Of a stretch of DNA of 16,169 bases, positions 6,513 through 14,588 are shown piece after piece. Under the pieces are notes generated by a model, which worked only from the letters and a program-made list of their open reading frames with translations, searched no databases and was not told the origin of the DNA. The DNA lies in assembly GCA_964539745.1 (NCBI GenBank), contig CAZIJU010000089.1, positions 1-16,169 of the forward strand, in the 5' to 3' direction. Source of the stretch: DSNY01 sp964539745 (GTDB lineage: Bacteria > Pseudomonadota > Gammaproteobacteria > Burkholderiales > Burkholderiaceae_F). Each line of letters begins with the position of its first letter. The stretch's first letter is position 1. A program made the position numbers and the translations under genes.

Positions 6513-6848
6513 TCAGACGTTGCCCCGCAGCCTTCGCAGGAACACGGCCATCTCTTTGACCGCCTGGCGGTCGCCGTGGGCTTGCGCGGCGGCAATGCCG
6601 CGCTCGTAGGCGTCGATCGCTTCGGCCGTGCGGCCGGCCGCGGCGAGCGCCTTGCCGAGCTGTTTCCACGCGGCCGAGTAGGCCGGGTCGCGCTCGACCG
6701 CTTCGCGCAGATAACGCACGGCTTCGTCGTACTGCTCACGCTTCAGGTACGCCGAGCCGATCGAAAAACGCAGCAGCGCCGCGTTGCCGCCGGCGTCGCG
6801 CGCGCTGCCGATCATTCGCAGCAGGTTCTGCAACAGGGTATCGCTCAT
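6513..6848 (-). CDS. Small tetratricopeptide-repeat protein
   Basis: A 111-residue soluble protein made almost entirely of TPR-type helices: residues about 24-57 (LLRFSIGSAYLKREQYDEAVRYLREAVERDP) and 58-91 (AYSAAWKQLGKALAAAGRTAEAIDAYERGI) are two clear repeats with the canonical Ala, Gly, Tyr and Pro positions. A basic helix ending in FLRRLRGNV closes it. It should act as a protein-protein adaptor; the partner is unknown. It is divergent from ridA with 49 bases between the two starts. It precedes the pilin gene on the same strand by about 210 bases that contain no gene, so cotranscription with the pilin is possible but not shown. Confidence 0.82.
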   Translation of the reverse strand: MSDTLLQNLLRMIGSARDAGGNAALLRFSIGSAYLKREQYDEAVRYLREAVERDPAYSAAWKQLGKALAAAGRTAEAIDAYERGIAAAQAHGDRQAVKEMAVFLRRLRGNV

Positions 6849-6897
6849 TTAGACTGCCCGCGTCGCGTCGACCGAACGCAACGAGGAGCGCACGATC

Positions 6898-7278
6898 ATG
6901 AACAAGGAAATTATCGCGACCGCCGACGCCCCGGCGGCGATCGGTCCGTATTCGCAGGCGGTGAAGACCGGGCTCGTCGTGTTCCTGTCGGGGCAGATCG
7001 GGCTCGACCCGGCGACCAAGGAGCTCGTCGGGGATGACTTCGAGGCGCAGGTGCGGCAGGCGTTTCGCAACCTCGCGGCGGTCGCGAAAGCGGCCGGCGG
7101 ATCACTCGCGCACGCGGTCAAGTTCACGCTGTTCCTGACGGATCTGTCGAAGTTCGGCAAGGTCAACGAGATCATGGCCGAGGTCGTGCCGCAGCCTTAT
7201 CCGGCGCGCTCGACGGTGGGCGTGGCGAGCTTGCCAAAGGGCGCGCAGTTCGAGGTCGAGGCGATCCTGGTGCTGTGA
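6898..7278 (+). CDS. ridA: RidA family reactive intermediate/imine deaminase
   Basis: A 126-residue protein matching RidA (YjgF/YER057c/UK114) from end to end. The family protein is a cytoplasmic homotrimer that hydrolyses reactive enamine/imine intermediates such as 2-aminoacrylate made by PLP enzymes. Visible signatures are AIGPYSQAV at about 14-22, FLSGQIGLDP at 29-38, and YPARSTVGVASLPKGAQFEVEAI. In the last, R104 is the substrate-binding arginine expected in active RidA, and the following acidic positions are conserved. The ATG follows GAGGAG at good spacing. The gene is ten bases before recG and very likely cotranscribed with it. Confidence 0.95.
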   Translation: MNKEIIATADAPAAIGPYSQAVKTGLVVFLSGQIGLDPATKELVGDDFEAQVRQAFRNLAAVAKAAGGSLAHAVKFTLFLTDLSKFGKVNEIMAEVVPQPYPARSTVGVASLPKGAQFEVEAILVL

Positions 7279-7288
7279 TCCTTCGTTC

Positions 7289-9397
7289 GTGACGAGCACC
7301 GCCCATCGCCTGGCCGGGCGCCATGCCGGCGCCGAACGCACGGCGGATCAGGATCCGCGGCAGCGCGCGCTCGCCAAGCTCGGGCTGCACGGCGACTGGG
7401 ACTATCTGCTGCATCTGCCGCTGCGCTATGAAGACGAAACGCGCATCACGTCGATCGCGCAGCTCGCGCCCGGCGTCGAAGCGCAGGTCGAAGGCGAGAT
7501 CGTCGACGTCGAGATCGTCCGCCGCGGCCGTCGCCAGTTGATCGCGCGGCTGCGCGATGCCAGCGGCGAGCTGCTGCTGCGTTTTCTGCACTTCTATCCG
7601 TCGCAAGTGAAGCAGCTCGCGATCGGCCGCCGCGTGCGCGCGTTTGGCGCGGTACGCGGCGGTGCGCTGTCGTCGGACTTCGGCTTCGAGATCGTGCATC
7701 CGCGCGTTCGTCCGATCGAGGCGGGCGCGCCCGTGCCGACCGCGCTGACGCCGGTGTATCCGACGTCCGCAGGCGTTTCGCAGGCGTGGCTGCGCGCGCG
7801 AATCGCGCGTGCGCTGCGCGACGTCCGCATCGACGATACGCTGCCTGCGGCGCTGCGCGAGCGCTGCGGCCTGCCGCCGCTCGCAGACGCGCTGCACTAC
7901 CTGCACGCGCCGCCGCCAGGCGCCGACCTCGCGCGACTCGCCGATCGTTCGCATCCGATGTGGACGCGCGTGAAGTTCGACGAACTGCTCGGGCAGCAGC
8001 TTTCGCTGCGCACCGCGCGGCTGGCGCGCGCGCAGCGACGCTCGATGCCGCTGGCGGGCGACGGCGCCCTGACGCGGCGGTTGCTGGCTGCGCTGCCGTT
8101 CGCGCTCACGCGGGCGCAGCAGCGCGTGTGGGCCGAGATCGAGTCCGACCTCGCACGGGGCGTGCCGATGCACCGGCTGGTGCAGGGCGACGTCGGCAGC
8201 GGCAAGACGGTGGTGGCGGCGCTTGCGGCCGCACGCGCGATCGAGGCGGGCTATCAGACGGCGCTGATGGCACCGACGGAGATCCTGGCCGAACAGCACT
8301 TCCGGCGCATCGCGCTGTGGCTCGAGCCGCTCGGCGTGCGCGTCGTCTGGCTCGCCGGGCGGCTGAAGCCCGCGGACAAGCGCGCCGCGCAGCAGCGCGT
8401 GGCGAGCGGCGAGGCGCAACTGGTCGTCGGCACGCATGCGCTGATCCAGCACAAAGTCGCGTTCGCGAAGCTCGGGCTCGCGATCGTCGACGAGCAGCAC
8501 CGCTTCGGTGTGGCGCAGCGGCTCGCGTTGCGCGGCGCTTCTGCGGGCGAGGCGGGCGAGCTCGCGCCGCATCTGCTGATGCTGAGCGCCACGCCGATCC
8601 CGCGAACGCTGGCGATGAGCTACTACGCCGATCTGGACGTGTCGGTGATCGACGAAATGCCGCCCGGCCGCCGGCCGGTCGTCACCAAGCTCGTGTCGAC
8701 GCGCCGGCGCGACGAGGTGCTCGAGCGCATCCGCGCCGAAGTCGCGCGCGGCCGCCAGGCGTACTGGGTCTGCCCGCTCGTCGACGAGAACGAGGAGGCC
8801 GACGCGAAGCTGGAACTCACGGCGGCCACGCGGATGTACGAAGAAACGCGCGCCTTGCTGCCCGAGCTGCGGCTGGGCCTGCTGCATGGGCAGTTGCCGG
8901 CGCAGGAAAAGGCGGCGGCGATGCAGGCGTTCGCCGCCGGCGCGCTCGATGTGCTGGTGGCGACGACGGTGGTCGAAGTGGGCGTGGACGTGCCCAACGC
9001 GACGCTGATGGTGATCGAGCACGCACAGCGCTTCGGGCTCGCGCAATTGCACCAGCTTCGCGGGCGCGTGGGGCGCGGCGCCGAGCAGAGCTACTGTGTG
9101 CTGCTGTTCGACGAGCCGCTGTCGGAGGCGGCGCGCGAGCGGCTGAAGGTGATCTTCGAAACCGACGACGGCTTCGAGATCGCGCGCCGCGACCTGCTGC
9201 TGCGCGGCCCCGGCGAACTGCTCGGCGCGCGCCAGGCCGGCGTGCCGCTGCTGCGCTTCGCCGACCTCGAACGCGACGCGACGCTGCTCGAATGCGCGCG
9301 CGATGCGGCGGCGGAGCTGCTCGAGCGCGCGCCCGAGGCGGCGCGGCGGCACGTCCAGCGGTGGGTCGGGCGAAGGCAGGCGCTGCTCGACGCGTAA
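7289..9397 (+). CDS. recG: ATP-dependent DNA helicase RecG
   Basis: A 702-residue superfamily 2 helicase that remodels stalled replication forks and branched recombination intermediates. The N-terminal wedge/OB region starts with a betaproteobacterial-type LAKLGLHGDWDYLLHLPLRYEDETRI, then the OB strands (QVEGEIVDVEI). Motor motifs appear in order: motif I GDVGSGKT at 300-307, APTEILAEQH, motif II DEQH at 401-404, SATPIPRT, ATTVVEVGVDVPNA, and motif VI QLRGRVGRG. The C-terminal RARE/TRG-like region (DLLLRGPGELLGARQAG) is present. Length is close to E. coli RecG. GTG 7289 is the only sensible start; it has no good Shine-Dalgarno, so translation is probably coupled to ridA. A bulged GC hairpin plus T-run about 70 bases past the stop may end the transcript. 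Confidence 0.96.
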   Translation: MTSTAHRLAGRHAGAERTADQDPRQRALAKLGLHGDWDYLLHLPLRYEDETRITSIAQLAPGVEAQVEGEIVDVEIVRRGRRQLIARLRDASGELLLRFLHFYPSQVKQLAIGRRVRAFGAVRGGALSSDFGFEIVHPRVRPIEAGAPVPTALTPVYPTSAGVSQAWLRARIARALRDVRIDDTLPAALRERCGLPPLADALHYLHAPPPGADLARLADRSHPMWTRVKFDELLGQQLSLRTARLARAQRRSMPLAGDGALTRRLLAALPFALTRAQQRVWAEIESDLARGVPMHRLVQGDVGSGKTVVAALAAARAIEAGYQTALMAPTEILAEQHFRRIALWLEPLGVRVVWLAGRLKPADKRAAQQRVASGEAQLVVGTHALIQHKVAFAKLGLAIVDEQHRFGVAQRLALRGASAGEAGELAPHLLMLSATPIPRTLAMSYYADLDVSVIDEMPPGRRPVVTKLVSTRRRDEVLERIRAEVARGRQAYWVCPLVDENEEADAKLELTAATRMYEETRALLPELRLGLLHGQLPAQEKAAAMQAFAAGALDVLVATTVVEVGVDVPNATLMVIEHAQRFGLAQLHQLRGRVGRGAEQSYCVLLFDEPLSEAARERLKVIFETDDGFEIARRDLLLRGPGELLGARQAGVPLLRFADLERDATLLECARDAAAELLERAPEAARRHVQRWVGRRQALLDA

Positions 9398-9887
9398 GGC
9401 GCGCGGTCGCGCGCGGGTTCGTGCGGCGCTGCGCGACCTTTTTCTTCGTCGTTCGTCGGGCGGACGCCCGGGCCGCGGGGCCCCGGCTTTTCTTGTCTTG
9501 CCAAGATAAGCAGGCAAGCGAAGGCGGGCCGACGAAGCCGGTCGCCTGCGGCGACTGCCTTGCGCTGCTCGGGCGGTCCGGCGGGGGTCGTGAACTCGTG
9601 CGATCGCGCGCTGGCGGCGCGCGCCACGCCCTCGAACAACGACCCCCCGAAGACCCCGGCCCGTCCTGCGCTGCTCAGCGTCTGCGACGGCAGGAAAGGC
9701 TGCCCTCACCCCAACCCGCTCCCGCGGATGCAGGAGCGGGAGCAAAGCTGCCCTTTCCCACGCGAGGGCGAGAGGGAGAGAGGGTGTCGGTTGAAGTGAT
9801 TGCCGTCGAAGGCGACGATCGAGACTTACGCAAGCACGTGACACCGCGACCCCGCAAGTTCGCGTCGCCCGTGTGGACACCGGTTCC
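9398..9887. other. Gene-free region after recG with dispersed-type repeats
   Basis: No gene is supported. The region has a bulged GC hairpin at 9468-9486 followed by TTTTCTT, a possible recG terminator. It is part of a repeat at 9440-9506 that recurs inverted at 10540-10600. At 9715-9740 an 8-bp stem (CCCGCTCC with GGAGCGGG) lies inside a C-rich then G-rich segment (CCCTCACCCCAACCCG to GAGGGCGAGAGGGAG, about 9703-9780). This has the look of a dispersed intergenic repeat. Reading frames through it have repeat-like, low-quality translations. Confidence 0.6.
9440..9506 (-). repeat. Repeat A, inverted partner of repeat B at 10540-10600
   Basis: Read on the minus strand this segment contains CTTGGCAAGACAAGAAAAG, then GGCCCGGGCGTCCGCCCG, then GAACGACGAAGAA. 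The same blocks occur in the same order on the plus strand at 10540-10600 with small changes. The two copies therefore form an inverted pair about 1.1 kb apart that brackets the palindrome array. Confidence 0.7.
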
Positions 9888-9960
9888 GTCATCCCGAGCG
9901 AACGCGACGGATCCCGGCGTTGCGAGCGGTGGAGATTGCTCGCCTCGGGCTTGGAATGAC
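9888..9960. repeat. 73-bp palindromic unit 1 (degenerate)
   Basis: Begins GTCATCCCGAGCGAACGCGA and ends TTGGAATGAC. The centre and right arm differ from the other units at several positions, so this is the most diverged copy. Confidence 0.85.
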
Positions 9961-9968
9961 TCCCCATC

Positions 9969-10041
9969 GTCATCCCGAGCGAACGCGAGGGATCTCGGCA
10001 TTGCGCGCGGCGGAGATTCCTCGCCTGCGGCTCGGAATGAC
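9969..10041. repeat. 73-bp palindromic unit 2
   Basis: The left arm GTCATCCCGAGC...GAGGGATCTC pairs with the right arm GAGATTCCTCGC...GCTCGGAATGAC. The central loop differs from that of units 3 and 4. Confidence 0.9.
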
Positions 10042-10096
10042 AGTGGGGGCATTGCCGCTTGGAATCGCGAAGCCAGGCCGGGAGCGACGCTGGCTT

Positions 10097-10169
10097 GTCA
10101 TCCCGAGCGAACGCGAGGGATCTCCGCGCCACGCGGTGCAGAGATTCCTCGCCTGCGGCTCGGAATGAC
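10097..10169. repeat. 73-bp palindromic unit 3
   Basis: Identical to unit 4. The arms of about 28 bases form a long imperfect hairpin with a few mismatches, several of them G-U compatible. Inside the loop CCGCG-CCA-CGCGG forms a second, inner hairpin. Confidence 0.92.
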
Positions 10170-10228
10170 AGTGTGGCGGCGTTGCGGCTCGGAATAACGA
10201 AGCGAGGCTGGGGGAATGACGCTGGCTT

Positions 10229-10301
10229 GTCATCCCGAGCGAACGCGAGGGATCTCCGCGCCACGCGGTGCAGAGATTCCTCGCCTGCGGCTCGGAATGA
10301 C
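10229..10301. repeat. 73-bp palindromic unit 4
   Basis: Identical over all 73 bp to unit 3 and sharing its left flank GACGCTGGCTT, which indicates a recent tandem duplication. Confidence 0.92.
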
Positions 10302-10353
10302 AATCGGGGTTGCGGCTCGGAATGACAATGGCGGCGTTGCGGCTCGGAATGAC

Positions 10354-10665
10354 AAACGGCGACGAATGCGAGCGCCAGGCGGTCGGTCGTGTCACGAAGA
10401 TTCGTGATGCTCGATCGCAGCGAAGGGTACCCGCGCAGCGGGCGCCTTCGTCGGCGCGCCTTTGGCTTCGGCCGCTCGCTTCACGCCGGCTGCGCCGGCA
10501 TGAGCCTGCGCCGCAACCTGCGGTTGCCTTTGGTCACTGTCTTTGGCAAGAGAAAGAAAGTGACGGCCCGAGCGTCCGCCCGTTGAAGAACGAAGAAGCG
10601 GCAACGCGCCGCGGCGCGAACGACGACTGGCGCACGGGCGGCGCGACATCCGCTGCGCGGCGGCG
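10354..10665. other. Gene-free, hairpin-rich region before the rng stop
   Basis: No gene is supported. Several perfect or near-perfect hairpins follow each other: TCACGAA/TTCGTGA at 10392-10407; CGAAGG...CCTTCG enclosing CCCGC-GCA-GCGGG at 10421-10450; and GCAACC-TGC-GGTTGC at 10513-10527. Repeat B follows. The segment is probably untranslated convergent intergenic DNA. No T-run stands out as a rng terminator. Confidence 0.6.
10540..10600 (+). repeat. Repeat B, inverted partner of repeat A
   Basis: Contains TCTTTGGCAAGAGAAAGAAAG, then GGCCCGAGCGTCCGCCCG, then GAACGAAGAAG, matching repeat A (minus strand of 9440-9506) block by block. The hairpins immediately to the left have no obvious match next to A. 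Confidence 0.7.
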
Positions 10666-12123
<1,458 letters not shown>

Positions 12124-12127
12124 CTCG

Positions 12128-12748
12128 CTACAGGACCTTCAGGCCCGCCTGCTGCAACAGTTGCGCAGTTTCGAACAGCGGCAGTCCCATCACGCCCGTG
12201 TAGCTGCCTTCGATGCGTTCGACGAAGATCGCGGCGAGTCCCTGGATGCCGTAGCCGCCGGCCTTGTCGTACGGTTCTGCGGTCGCGCAATAGCGCTCGA
12301 TTTCGTGCTCGGCGAGCGCGCGCAGCACGACGGTCGTGACCGAGGTCGCCGCCATCACGTGCGCGGTGCTGCCGGTGCCGATCGCCAGCGCGACGGTGGT
12401 GCGCACCTCGTGCGCGCGCCCGGACAGCCGGCGCAGGAAGTCCATCGCTTCGGCGCGGTTCGCCGGCTTGCCGAGCACTTCACCGTCGAGGATCACGGCC
12501 GTGTCGGCGGCGAGCACGGGTTTGTACAGCATCGATCGCATCGAAAGCACGCGCTGGCCGAAGGCGGCCTTCTCGCGCGCGGTGCGTTCGACGTAATCGG
12601 CGGCCGGCTCGGCCGGGTGCTGCCGCTCGTCGATGTCCGGTCCGCGCGGCGACGCGAGCCGCAGCATCAACGGCTCGAAGCGCACGCCGATCTGCTTGAG
12701 CAGTTCGCGGCGGCGCGGGCTGCGCGAGGCGAGATAGACGTCGGCCAT
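12128..12748 (-). CDS. maf: Maf-family nucleotide pyrophosphatase (YhdE type)
   Basis: A 206-residue Maf protein. Maf enzymes hydrolyse canonical and modified NTPs (YhdE: dTTP, UTP) and are linked to septum inhibition. The N-terminal loop LASRSPRRRELL is at 6-17, the metal-binding segment is VLAADTAVILDGEVLGKP, and the signature is EPYDKAGGYGIQG. The open frame continues far upstream through rlmH, but ATG 12746-12748 gives the family N-terminus (MADVYLASRSPRR). The Shine-Dalgarno is weak, so coupling to rlmH (14 bases upstream) is likely. Next to rng it forms the common proteobacterial maf-rng pair. Confidence 0.95.
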   Translation of the reverse strand: MADVYLASRSPRRRELLKQIGVRFEPLMLRLASPRGPDIDERQHPAEPAADYVERTAREKAAFGQRVLSMRSMLYKPVLAADTAVILDGEVLGKPANRAEAMDFLRRLSGRAHEVRTTVALAIGTGSTAHVMAATSVTTVVLRALAEHEIERYCATAEPYDKAGGYGIQGLAAIFVERIEGSYTGVMGLPLFETAQLLQQAGLKVL

Positions 12749-12762
12749 GGCTGCGCTCGTGG

Positions 12763-13230
12763 TCAGCCGCGATGATAGGGGTGCCCGGCGAGGATCGACC
12801 AGACGCGGTAGAGCTGTTCGAGCAGGACGACGCGAGCGAGCGCGTGCGGCAGCGTCAGGCTGGACAGCCGCAGCAGCATCCGTGCCTGGCGTTTGAATCC
12901 GGCATCGAGCCCGTCGGGGCCGCCGATCGCGAAGGTCACGGTTTCCGAGGCGTCGCGCCAGCCGCGGATCGCCTCGGCGAACTGCAGCGTGGTCCAGTCC
13001 GTGCCGCGTTCGTCGAGCGCGACGACGAGGCTGCCCGCCGGGATCGCCGCTCGCAGCCGTTCGGCCTCGGCGGCGAGCAGCCGCTCGACGGGTTGGCCGG
13101 CGCGCGGCTCGGGCTTGACTTCCTTCAGCGTCACGGCGAAATCGCTCGGGAAGCGCGTCCGGAAGTCGGCGATGGCCTCCTCGGCCCAACGCGGCTGGCG
13201 CTGGGCGACTGCGACGACGGTGATGTGCAT
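12763..13230 (-). CDS. rlmH: 23S rRNA pseudouridine-1915 N3-methyltransferase RlmH
   Basis: A 155-residue SPOUT-class methyltransferase acting on the assembled 70S ribosome at pseudouridine 1915 of helix 69. Family landmarks are the N-terminal MHITVVAVAQ, LDERGTDWTTLQFAE (knot region), TFAIGGPDGL (SAM-binding glycine loop) and the C-terminal LEQLYRVWSILAGHPYH tail that binds cofactor and tRNA-like substrate. Length matches the usual 155-159. ATG 13228-13230 is the family start. It follows rsfS by 45 bases, the widest gap in the operon, without a clear Shine-Dalgarno. Confidence 0.95.
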   Translation of the reverse strand: MHITVVAVAQRQPRWAEEAIADFRTRFPSDFAVTLKEVKPEPRAGQPVERLLAAEAERLRAAIPAGSLVVALDERGTDWTTLQFAEAIRGWRDASETVTFAIGGPDGLDAGFKRQARMLLRLSSLTLPHALARVVLLEQLYRVWSILAGHPYHRG

Positions 13231-13275
13231 GGGGCCCGGTGCGGCTCGGCGGCGGATCGAGCGCGCAACCGCGCG

Positions 13276-13938
13276 TCAGCGCGCCGGCTTCTTGGCCGCT
13301 GTCCTGCGGGCGGATGCGCCTGTCGCCGCCTTGCGCGCCTTCTTCGCCGGCGCCGTCCGGCGCTGCGACGCGGCCCGCTTCGCCGGCTTCGCCGCGCGCT
13401 TGCCGGCGGCCGCGGACTTTTTCGCCGACGTCGCTCGTGCCGCCGACGTCGCTCGAGCCGCCGACTTCTTCGCGGCCGTCGCGGTCGGCGCGGCGCTGCG
13501 CGCGGCAGGCCGCTTCGCGGCGGGTCGTTTCGCCGTGGGCTTGCGAGCCTCTGTCGCGCCGCCGGCTCGCGCGCGGCGCTCGGTCGTCCGCTCGCCCGCG
13601 GACTTGATCCGCACCGGCTTGCTGCCCCAGATCTCCTCGAGTTCGTAGTACGCGCGGATCGACGGCTGCATGATGTGCACGACGATGTCGCCGAGGTCGA
13701 CCAACACCCACTCGCCGCTGTCGGTGCCTTCGACGCTGACGACTTTGCCCCCGGCCGCCTTGACGCGCTCGGCAACGCTCGAGGCCAGCGCGCGCGTCTG
13801 CCGGTTCGACGTGCCGCTCGCGAGGACGACGCGGTCGAACATGTCGGACAGGCCGATCGTGTTGTAGACCCTGATGTCCTGGCCCTTGATGTCTTCGAGC
13901 GCGTCGACGACGATGCGCTGCAGTTTTTGCAGATCCAT
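13276..13938 (-). CDS. rsfS: Ribosome silencing factor RsfS with long basic C-terminal tail
   Basis: A 220-residue protein. Residues 1-110 are a complete RsfS/Iojap domain: MDLQKLQRIVVDALEDIKGQ, DRVVLASGTSNRQTRAL, EWVLVDLGDIVVHIM and YYELEEIWG. RsfS binds uL14 on the 50S subunit and blocks joining with 30S when nutrients are scarce. Residues of about 111-220 are an unusual extension rich in Ala, Lys, Arg and Pro with PAAKRPA- and AAKK-type repeats. There is no acidic residue after E130, and roughly one residue in three beyond 130 is Lys or Arg, which resembles histone H1-like tails. Typical RsfS is only 105-130 residues. ATG 13936-13938 gives the family N-terminus, four bases after the nadD stop. 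Another ATG at 13957-13959 would add seven residues and overlap nadD. Both have poor Shine-Dalgarno boxes. Confidence 0.92.
   Translation of the reverse strand: MDLQKLQRIVVDALEDIKGQDIRVYNTIGLSDMFDRVVLASGTSNRQTRALASSVAERVKAAGGKVVSVEGTDSGEWVLVDLGDIVVHIMQPSIRAYYELEEIWGSKPVRIKSAGERTTERRARAGGATEARKPTAKRPAAKRPAARSAAPTATAAKKSAARATSAARATSAKKSAAAGKRAAKPAKRAASQRRTAPAKKARKAATGASARRTAAKKPAR
13424..13459 (-). repeat. 18-bp tandem duplication within the rsfS tail
   Basis: GCCGACGTCGCTCGTGCC (13424-13441) is followed directly by GCCGACGTCGCTCGAGCC (13442-13459), with one mismatch. It encodes a duplicated six-residue unit of the basic tail and suggests that the tail grows and shrinks by slippage. Confidence 0.85.
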
Positions 13939-13942
13939 GGCG

Positions 13943-14584
13943 CTAGCGGTAGAGGTCATGCGCCCGAATATAGTCCAGCACCGGCGCCGGCACGATCTGC
14001 GCGAGCCGCGCGTCGCGTTTGGGCGAGGCCGGCGCGCGCAGCAGCGCGCGGATCTCGGTGGCCGACGCGTCGACCGGCGCCATCTCGAGATCGACGATGC
14101 ATCCCGCGGGCCGGTCGCGCAACTGCGCAGCCCGCGCCCAGTGCTCGTTGTAGAACGTCTGCAGCGGCCATGAAAGCGTCAGCACCGCGTCGTTGCGGCG
14201 CGCGACCGCGATGTGCGCGAAGTCGAGCAGGCGCTGCCACTCGCGCCAGGTGTCGAGGCGCTCCATCTGGTCGGCGCCGAGCACGAGGACCAGCGGCACG
14301 TCGGGACCGAGCGATGCGCGCAGCGCGCGCAGCGTGTCGATCGTGTAGCTCGGTCCAGGGCGCTCGACTTCGCTCAGGTCGAGCGTGAAGCGCGGTTCGC
14401 CGGCGATCGCGAGCGCGACCATCCGTGCGCGGTGCGCGGCATCGGTGATCTCGCCCTTCTGCCAGGGGTGCCCGGCCGGGATGAATCGGACCTGCGCCAG
14501 CCCGAGGCGTTCGAGCGCCGCGCGCGCGAGCGCCAGATGACCGGCGTGGATCGGATCGAAGCTGCCGCCGAGCAGACCGATCAT
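13943..14584 (-). CDS. nadD: Nicotinate-nucleotide adenylyltransferase
   Basis: A 213-residue enzyme that adenylates nicotinate mononucleotide to deamido-NAD in NAD synthesis. The nucleotidyltransferase signature GGSFDPIHAGHL is at residues 6-17, with RFIPAGHPWQKG, ERPGPSYTIDTL and VLVLGADQMERLDTW as in the family. The adenylyl-binding motif near the C-terminus appears as DASATEIRALL, a variant of the usual SSTxIR. Length is normal. The start is four bases after the hemF stop, and rsfS follows four bases after its stop, so the three are tightly coupled. Confidence 0.95.
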   Translation of the reverse strand: MIGLLGGSFDPIHAGHLALARAALERLGLAQVRFIPAGHPWQKGEITDAAHRARMVALAIAGEPRFTLDLSEVERPGPSYTIDTLRALRASLGPDVPLVLVLGADQMERLDTWREWQRLLDFAHIAVARRNDAVLTLSWPLQTFYNEHWARAAQLRDRPAGCIVDLEMAPVDASATEIRALLRAPASPKRDARLAQIVPAPVLDYIRAHDLYR

Positions 14585-14588
14585 TCGA

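Larger units (their letters stand above)
9888..10353. repeat. Tandem array of palindromic repeats (four 73-bp units plus partial arms)
   Basis: Four units of exactly 73 bp begin at 9888, 9969, 10097 and 10229. Units 3 and 4 are identical, including 11 bases of left flank, and are spaced 132 bp apart. Units 2 and 3 are spaced 128 bp apart with related spacers, so this part is a tandem duplication of an approximately 130-bp block. Isolated right arms (GCGGCTCGGAAT) recur at about 10186, 10314 and 10340. No transposase or gene is associated. Confidence 0.9.

Noticed and set aside
7172..10303. A minus-strand open frame of over 1000 codons antisense to recG and through the repeats
   Set aside because: The translation is Arg/Ala/His-rich with no domain, lies opposite a clear RecG and continues through palindromic repeats. 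It is a by-product of high GC content.
9888..10353. Possible CRISPR array
   Set aside because: The units are 73 bp, palindromic and only four, the spacers are related to each other, and there are no cas genes.
9398..10665. Insertion sequence or other mobile element with a transposase
   Set aside because: No transposase-like frame is present. Only short repeats and hairpins are seen, and no target-site duplication could be identified by eye.
12749..13711. A long upstream extension of the maf frame through rlmH and rsfS
   Set aside because: The Maf family N-terminus is at 12748, and the upstream part is an out-of-frame reading of rlmH and rsfS.
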